A DNA stretch of 64,000 nucleotides from Enterobacter sp. kpr-6 (GTDB taxonomy: Bacteria; Pseudomonadota; Gammaproteobacteria; Enterobacterales; Enterobacteriaceae): the NCBI RefSeq assembly GCF_900116015.1, contig NZ_FOYH01000001.1, positions 248,001 through 312,000 of the forward strand, in the 5' to 3' direction. Every line of letters starts with the position of its first letter. Position 1 is the stretch's first letter. This document shows, piece by piece, positions 59,800 through 64,000 of the stretch. The position numbers were made by a program, and so were the translations under genes. The notes under the pieces are model-generated. The model made no database searches and was not told the origin of the DNA. It saw only the letters and a list, made by a program, of their open reading frames with translations.

Positions 59800-61134
59800 A
59801 TGAACAAACAGGCACAAATCATTGCAATCGCGGGCGGCGGATCAACTTATACCGCAGGTATTGTGAAAGCACTTCTGATGAAAGGCGAAGATTTTCCCGT
59901 GGCGGAAATTCGGCTGTATGACATTGATAAAGCGCGCCAGGATAAAGTGGCGATTCTGGTCGATTACGTGGTCAAAACCCACGCCCCTCAGGTGAAATTA
60001 ATTGTCACGACCGAACCCGAGGTTGCTTTCTCACAGGCCGATTTTGTTTTCGCCCAGATCCGTGTGGGTCAGTACAAAATGCGCGAATCCGACGAAAAAA
60101 TCCCGCTTCGCCATGGATGCGTGGGCCAGGAAACCTGCGGGGCAGGGGGGCTTGCTTACGGAATGCGCACCATCTTCCCTATGATCGCATTAATCGATTT
60201 TATGGAACGCTATGCGAAAGCCACCTGCTGGATGCTCAACTACTCAAATCCGGCCGCAATCGTTGCGGACGCCGTCAACCGTCTGCGCCCGAACGCGCGC
60301 GTACTGAATATCTGTGACATGCCGGTTGCGATTCAGCGTAACCTGGCCAACATTCTGGGCGTAAACCGCTACGCGCTTGACGTGGAATACTTTGGTCTTA
60401 ACCACTACGGCTGGTTCACCTCTGTTAAGGTCGATGGCGAAGAGAAAATCCCGCAGCTTCGTGAGCATATCCAGAAATTTGGGATGTTGACCGAGAAGGA
60501 AGTTGAAAATGCGTGCCACTCAGAGCCTTCGTGGATCAAAACCTTCAGCAATACGCAGCCTTTGATGCAAATGTTCCCGGAGTACATTCCTAACACCTAC
60601 CTGCAGTACTACCTGATGGCCGATGAAATCGTGGCGCACTCCAACCCGGATCGCACCCGCGCCAACGAGGTGATGGAAAACCGGGAGAAGAAAATGTTCG
60701 ATATGATCGAGCAAATTCGCCTCTCCGACGGCAAGGTCGAAGATAAATTCCACGTTGGCGTGCACGGTGAATTTATTGCTGACGTGGCGATGTCAATGGC
60801 TTACGACCTGCGGCAAAAATGGCTGGTGATTATCCCGAACAACGGGCTGATAAAAGGACTGCCGGACGACGCGATGGTTGAAGTGCCTGCGCTACTGGGC
60901 CGCGATAAAGTGTATCCCATTCAGGTGGGAAACGTTTCGCACTTCTACCAGGGAATGCTTCAGCAGCAACTGATGTCCGAGAAATGCCTGGTGGATGCGG
61001 CCCTTGAAGGCTCTTATGAAAAAGCGCTCCAGGCGTTCACTCTGAACAAAACCATTCCCTCTGCGAGCGTGGCGCGGCAAATCCTTGATGAAATGATCGA
61101 GGCAAATAAAGGCTACTGGCCTGAGCTTAAATAA
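59800..61134 (+). CDS. 6-phospho-alpha-glucosidase (GH4)
   Basis: This cytoplasmic, NAD- and Mn-dependent glycosidase family 4 enzyme splits a 6-phospho-alpha-glucoside into glucose-6-phosphate and the aglycone, by an oxidation-elimination route through a 3-keto intermediate. The 444 residues show the NAD fold AIAGGGSTYTAG (9-20), NYSNPAAIVAD (147-157), metal ligands Cys172 in NICDMP and His202 in GLNHYGW, and SNPDRTRANEVM. The CDMP motif marks alpha-glucosidases, whereas beta enzymes carry CNVP. It is related to Klebsiella AglB and Bacillus GlvA but is a distinct sequence. ATG 59800 follows GAGGA by six bases. Confidence 0.9.
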   Translation: MNKQAQIIAIAGGGSTYTAGIVKALLMKGEDFPVAEIRLYDIDKARQDKVAILVDYVVKTHAPQVKLIVTTEPEVAFSQADFVFAQIRVGQYKMRESDEKIPLRHGCVGQETCGAGGLAYGMRTIFPMIALIDFMERYAKATCWMLNYSNPAAIVADAVNRLRPNARVLNICDMPVAIQRNLANILGVNRYALDVEYFGLNHYGWFTSVKVDGEEKIPQLREHIQKFGMLTEKEVENACHSEPSWIKTFSNTQPLMQMFPEYIPNTYLQYYLMADEIVAHSNPDRTRANEVMENREKKMFDMIEQIRLSDGKVEDKFHVGVHGEFIADVAMSMAYDLRQKWLVIIPNNGLIKGLPDDAMVEVPALLGRDKVYPIQVGNVSHFYQGMLQQQLMSEKCLVDAALEGSYEKALQAFTLNKTIPSASVARQILDEMIEANKGYWPELK

Positions 61135-61148
61135 CAGGAAATGACGCC

Positions 61149-62129
61149 ATGAAATTTAAGCAAATCAAAGATCTCAGCGCCTCCGCAGTAGGGTTTGGCT
61201 GCTGGGCTATCGGTGGGACATGGAATAACGTCACGGACGATGAATCGGTTCGCGCCATCAGAGCCGCCATTGATGCGGGTATTAACTTCTTTGATGTGGC
61301 TCCGGTCTATGGCAAAGGTCATGCTGAAACGGTGCTGGGCAAGGCGCTGCAACATGAAAAGCGCCATGAGATCATCATCGCCACCAAGTGTGGTCTGCCA
61401 TGGTCACAGGATGAGCGCAAAAAAACGCGTAAGGATTTGAGCAGGGCGAGCATATTCAAAGAGATCGACGACTCCCTGATGCGCCTGAAGACAGATTACA
61501 TTGATTTGTACCAGGTACACTGGCCCGATCCGAATACGCCTGTTTCTGAAACGGCTGCCGCCCTCGCTGAACTTAAGGCACAGGGTAAAATCCGCCACGT
61601 TGGGGTGTCCAACTACTCGCTGGAAATGACGCGCGACATGATGGCAGGTACTGAGGTTGCGACTTTTCAGGGGCTGTATAACCTGCTGGAGCAGAATCCT
61701 GAGCATTACCATACTATTCCTTTGCAATATCGCGCGCGTGACGAGGCGCTGCCATTTTGCCAGGAGCACGATATCAAGTACTTGCCTTACTCACCGTTGA
61801 TGCAGGGTCTGCTCACAGGAACGTTAGGTCGCGCGGGTAACTGGGATGAAAACGATGACCGCCGGAATAACCCCAAGCTCAATGGCGAGGCGTTTGAACC
61901 TTACTTTAACTGTGTGGAAGAGCTCAAAGCGCTGGCAGCGCAAGCCGGGGTGTCACTGACGCATCTGGCCATTCAATGGCTGGTTGCTCAGGACGAAATC
62001 GGGCCTGTCATCGCAGGGGCGCACACGGTTGAGCAAGTGCGAGACAACGCAGCCTCTGTGCAGACCTCTTTCAGCACGGAACTGCTCAGTCGTGCCGAAG
62101 CTATCGTTGCACGGTGGCATCTGCAATAA
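61149..62129 (+). CDS. Aldo/keto reductase
   Basis: A 326-residue NADPH-type aldo/keto reductase of the (beta/alpha)8 fold, closest in style to the IolS/AKR11 group (GFGCWAIGGTW at 15-25). The catalytic tetrad is present: Asp49 and Tyr54 in FFDVAPVYGKG, Lys80 in IATKCGLPW and His124 in LYQVHWPDPN. Coenzyme-binding residues are in the GPVIAGAHTVEQVRDN region near 285. It starts 14 bases after the GH4 stop, so it is co-transcribed. The role is unclear: it could reduce the aglycone, a keto-sugar, or a side product of the glycosidase. It is followed by hairpins and a T-run. Confidence 0.9.
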   Translation: MKFKQIKDLSASAVGFGCWAIGGTWNNVTDDESVRAIRAAIDAGINFFDVAPVYGKGHAETVLGKALQHEKRHEIIIATKCGLPWSQDERKKTRKDLSRASIFKEIDDSLMRLKTDYIDLYQVHWPDPNTPVSETAAALAELKAQGKIRHVGVSNYSLEMTRDMMAGTEVATFQGLYNLLEQNPEHYHTIPLQYRARDEALPFCQEHDIKYLPYSPLMQGLLTGTLGRAGNWDENDDRRNNPKLNGEAFEPYFNCVEELKALAAQAGVSLTHLAIQWLVAQDEIGPVIAGAHTVEQVRDNAASVQTSFSTELLSRAEAIVARWHLQ

Positions 62130-62144
62130 ACGCGCTTGCGTGAA

Positions 62145-62196
62145 GAAATCCCAATGGACTGGCGTTGGGATTTCTCCGTCGGAGAGCTTTTTTTCA
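62145..62196 (+). terminator. Terminator after aldo/keto reductase
   Basis: GAAATCCCAA/TTGGGATTTC ten-base stem, then CTCCGTCGGAG, then GAGC and seven T. It closes the alpha-glucoside operon. Confidence 0.82.
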
Positions 62197-62273
62197 GGCA
62201 AAGCGCGTTTTTCGGCACGATAACGTGCTCCGGAACAGAGAGAACATTGCGACGCGGGGCTTTTACCGCTACT

Positions 62274-62282
62274 TTATCCACA
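62274..62282 (+). promoter_or_regulatory. DnaA-box match upstream of rcsC
   Basis: A perfect TTATCCACA, 34 bases before the rcsC start. One such match in 64 kb can be chance, unlike the nrdA pair. Confidence 0.3.
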
Positions 62283-62316
62283 CTGTTTTAACATTCTGCG
62301 GCGGAGCTTCGCCCCC

Positions 62317-64000
62317 TTGAAATACCTCGTCTCTTTTCGCACCACGCTGAAAGTCTCTCGCTACCTTTTCCGGGCGCTGGCGTTATTACTTTGGCTATTA
62401 ATTGCCTTATGTTCGGTGTTTTACATCCTGAACGCCCTGCAACAAAAAGAATCTGAAATCCGCAAAGAGTTAACGCTCAGTGCAGAGCAGGCGCAGCGCT
62501 ACGTCCAGCGCACTTCTGACGTGATGAAAGAGCTAAAGTACATTGCGGAAAACCGCCTGACGGCGGAAGGCGGCGTTCTGACGCCGCGCGGACAGAGCGT
62601 CGCCAGTGAGGTGCCGGACTTCCAGCCGCTGTTCCCGGACTCTGACTGTTCCGCGATGGGTAATACCTGGCGCGGGTCCCTCGAATCGCTGGCGTGGTTT
62701 ATGCGTTTCTGGCGGGATAATTTCTCGGCGGCGTATGATCTGAACCGCGTATTCCTTATCGGCAGTGAAAATCTCTGCATGGCTGATTTTAGCCTGCGTG
62801 ATGTGCCCGCAGAGCGTGAAACGGCGCTGAAAAGCCTGCATGAGCGCATCCTCAAATACCGTAACGCTCCGCAGGAAGAGCGCGGCAACAACATTTTCTG
62901 GATGAGCCAGGGTTCGCGTCCGGGCATGGGCTATTTTTACGCGCTCACGCCGGTGTATCTGGCTAACCGCCTTCAGGCACTGCTCGGCATCGAGCAAACC
63001 ATCCGTATGGATAACTTCTATACGCCGGGCAGTTTACCGGTCGGCGTCACCATTATTGATGAAAACGGCCATACGCTGATTTCCCTTACCGGGCCGGAGA
63101 AGCGCTTTGAAGTGGATCCGCGCTGGATGCAGGAGCGCACCTGGTTTGGCTACACCTCCGGCTTCCACGAACTGGTGCTGAAGAAAAGCCTGCCGCCTTC
63201 ATCGCTGAATATTGTCTATTCCGTGCCGGTGGATCTGGTGCTGGAACGCATCCGGATGCTGATCCTCAATGCCGTACTGCTTAACGTGCTGGTGGGGATT
63301 GCGCTCTTTACCCTGGCGCGGATGTACGAGCGGCGTATTTTTATTCCGGCCGAAACGGACGCCCAGCGCCTCGAAGAGCACGAGCAATTCAACCGCAAAA
63401 TTGTCGCCTCCGCCCCCGTGGGGATCTGCATTCTGCGTACCCTCGACGGGATTAATATCCTCAGTAATGAGCTGGCGCATAACTATCTCAACATGCTGAC
63501 CCACGAGGACCGGCAACGGCTGACGCAGATTATTTGCGGTCAGCAGGTTAACTTTGTCGATGTCCTGACCAGCAACAATACCAATCTGCAAATCAGCTTT
63601 GTGCATTCGCGCTACCGCAACGAAAACGTAGCGATTTGCGTGCTGGTGGACGTCTCCGCCCGCGTCAAAATGGAAGAGTCGTTGCAGGATATGGCGCAGG
63701 CGGCGGAGCAGGCCAGTCAGTCAAAATCGATGTTCCTGGCAACCGTCAGTCACGAACTGCGTACCCCGCTGTACGGGATCATCGGCAACCTGGATCTGCT
63801 GCAAACCAAAGAGCTGCCCAAAGGGGTTGATCGTCTGGTGACGGCGATGAATAACTCGTCGAGCCTGCTGCTTAAGATCATCAGCGATATTCTCGATTTC
63901 TCAAAAATTGAATCGGAACAGCTCAAAATTGAGCCGCGTGAGTTTTCCCCGCGTGAGGTGATGAACCATATCACCGCCAACTATTTGCCGCTGGTGGTGC
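62317..64000 (+). CDS. rcsC: Hybrid sensor histidine kinase RcsC (partial, C-terminus outside window)
   Basis: RcsC is the inner-membrane hybrid kinase of the Rcs envelope-stress phosphorelay (RcsC-RcsD-RcsB), which controls capsule, motility and biofilm. The first 561 codons are present. There is a transmembrane helix at about 19-41 (LFRALALLLWLLIALCSVFY), a periplasmic sensor domain, a second membrane helix at about 311-334, a cytoplasmic PAS-like region and the dimerisation domain with the phospho-histidine in FLATVSHELRTPLYGI near residue 480. The TTG at 62317 is the start, as in E. coli, giving MKYLVSFRTTLK; GGAG lies ten bases upstream inside a small hairpin. The ATPase, receiver and phosphotransfer parts lie beyond the edge. 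Confidence 0.97.
   Translation, partial: MKYLVSFRTTLKVSRYLFRALALLLWLLIALCSVFYILNALQQKESEIRKELTLSAEQAQRYVQRTSDVMKELKYIAENRLTAEGGVLTPRGQSVASEVPDFQPLFPDSDCSAMGNTWRGSLESLAWFMRFWRDNFSAAYDLNRVFLIGSENLCMADFSLRDVPAERETALKSLHERILKYRNAPQEERGNNIFWMSQGSRPGMGYFYALTPVYLANRLQALLGIEQTIRMDNFYTPGSLPVGVTIIDENGHTLISLTGPEKRFEVDPRWMQERTWFGYTSGFHELVLKKSLPPSSLNIVYSVPVDLVLERIRMLILNAVLLNVLVGIALFTLARMYERRIFIPAETDAQRLEEHEQFNRKIVASAPVGICILRTLDGINILSNELAHNYLNMLTHEDRQRLTQIICGQQVNFVDVLTSNNTNLQISFVHSRYRNENVAICVLVDVSARVKMEESLQDMAQAAEQASQSKSMFLATVSHELRTPLYGIIGNLDLLQTKELPKGVDRLVTAMNNSSSLLLKIISDILDFSKIESEQLKIEPREFSPREVMNHITANYLPLVV

Noticed and set aside
57159-62129. Prophage or transposon borders around the alpha-glucoside module
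   Set aside because: No integrase, transposase, tRNA or flanking direct repeats were seen next to gyrA or rcsC.

Overview
The window is chromosomal DNA of a member of the Enterobacteriaceae. The core genes are close to full-length matches of the E. coli/Salmonella proteins in sequence and order: ackA-pta, yfbVUTS, yfbR-alaA, lrhA, the 13-gene nuo operon, rnz-elaA-elaB, menFDHBCE, yfaZ-yfaY, glpABC, nrdAB-yfaE, ubiG, gyrA and the start of rcsC. The accessory content (cheV after nuoN, a PTS plus split transketolase next to pta as in Salmonella, no arn/ais genes between menE and yfaZ, no glpTQ beside glpA) and the GC-rich intergenic palindromes suggest the Enterobacter/Lelliottia/Leclercia neighbourhood. 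The genus is inferred, not proven. I recognise no rRNA, tRNA, CRISPR array, insertion sequence or prophage.

Layout. 1-5000: a LacI-family regulator (cut by the window edge) divergent from a PTS EIIA-EIIB-EIIC operon that continues into a two-subunit transketolase; two perfect LacI-type palindromes lie between them. 5000-8500: pta and ackA (acetate switch). 8800-14400: yfbV, yfbU, the sugar phosphatase yfbT/hxpA, the transporter yfbS, then yfbR and alaA on the other strand. 14430-16300: a 929-base gene-free stretch and lrhA. 16900-32100: nuoA-N (respiratory complex I), with two unusual spacers, nuoF/nuoG (palindromic repeat) and nuoL/nuoM (197 bases). 32180-34180: cheV and rnz on the minus strand. 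34250-42200: elaA, elaB and the menaquinone operon. 42300-48350: yfaZ, yfaY and the anaerobic glycerol-3-phosphate dehydrogenase glpABC. 48350-49330: a small winged-helix regulator where other enterobacteria have glpTQ. 49450-57100: yfaE-nrdB-nrdA, ubiG and gyrA (wild-type Ser83/Asp87). 57150-62130: a second sugar module: PTS EIICB, a GntR/HutC regulator, a GH4 6-phospho-alpha-glucosidase and an aldo/keto reductase. 62317-64000: the first 561 codons of rcsC.

How it fits together. Complex I, menaquinone synthesis and GlpABC form an electron-transfer set (NADH and glycerol-3-phosphate in, quinone pool out); Pta-AckA handles overflow and fermentative acetate; NrdAB-YfaE and GyrA serve replication. 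The two PTS modules are the variable, less characterised parts. One would feed a phosphorylated sugar straight into a transketolase with no local kinase or isomerase. The other would hydrolyse a phosphorylated alpha-glucoside and carries an unexplained reductase.

The most informative non-coding signals are the twin LacI operators (877-924), an ArcA-like box before nuoA, GlpR-like operators before glpA, NrdR and DnaA boxes before nrdA, and a composite hairpin repeat family at four places, two of them inside operons. I see no wholly new defence or mobile system here. The best candidates for undescribed biology are the two sugar modules and the orphan winged-helix regulator.
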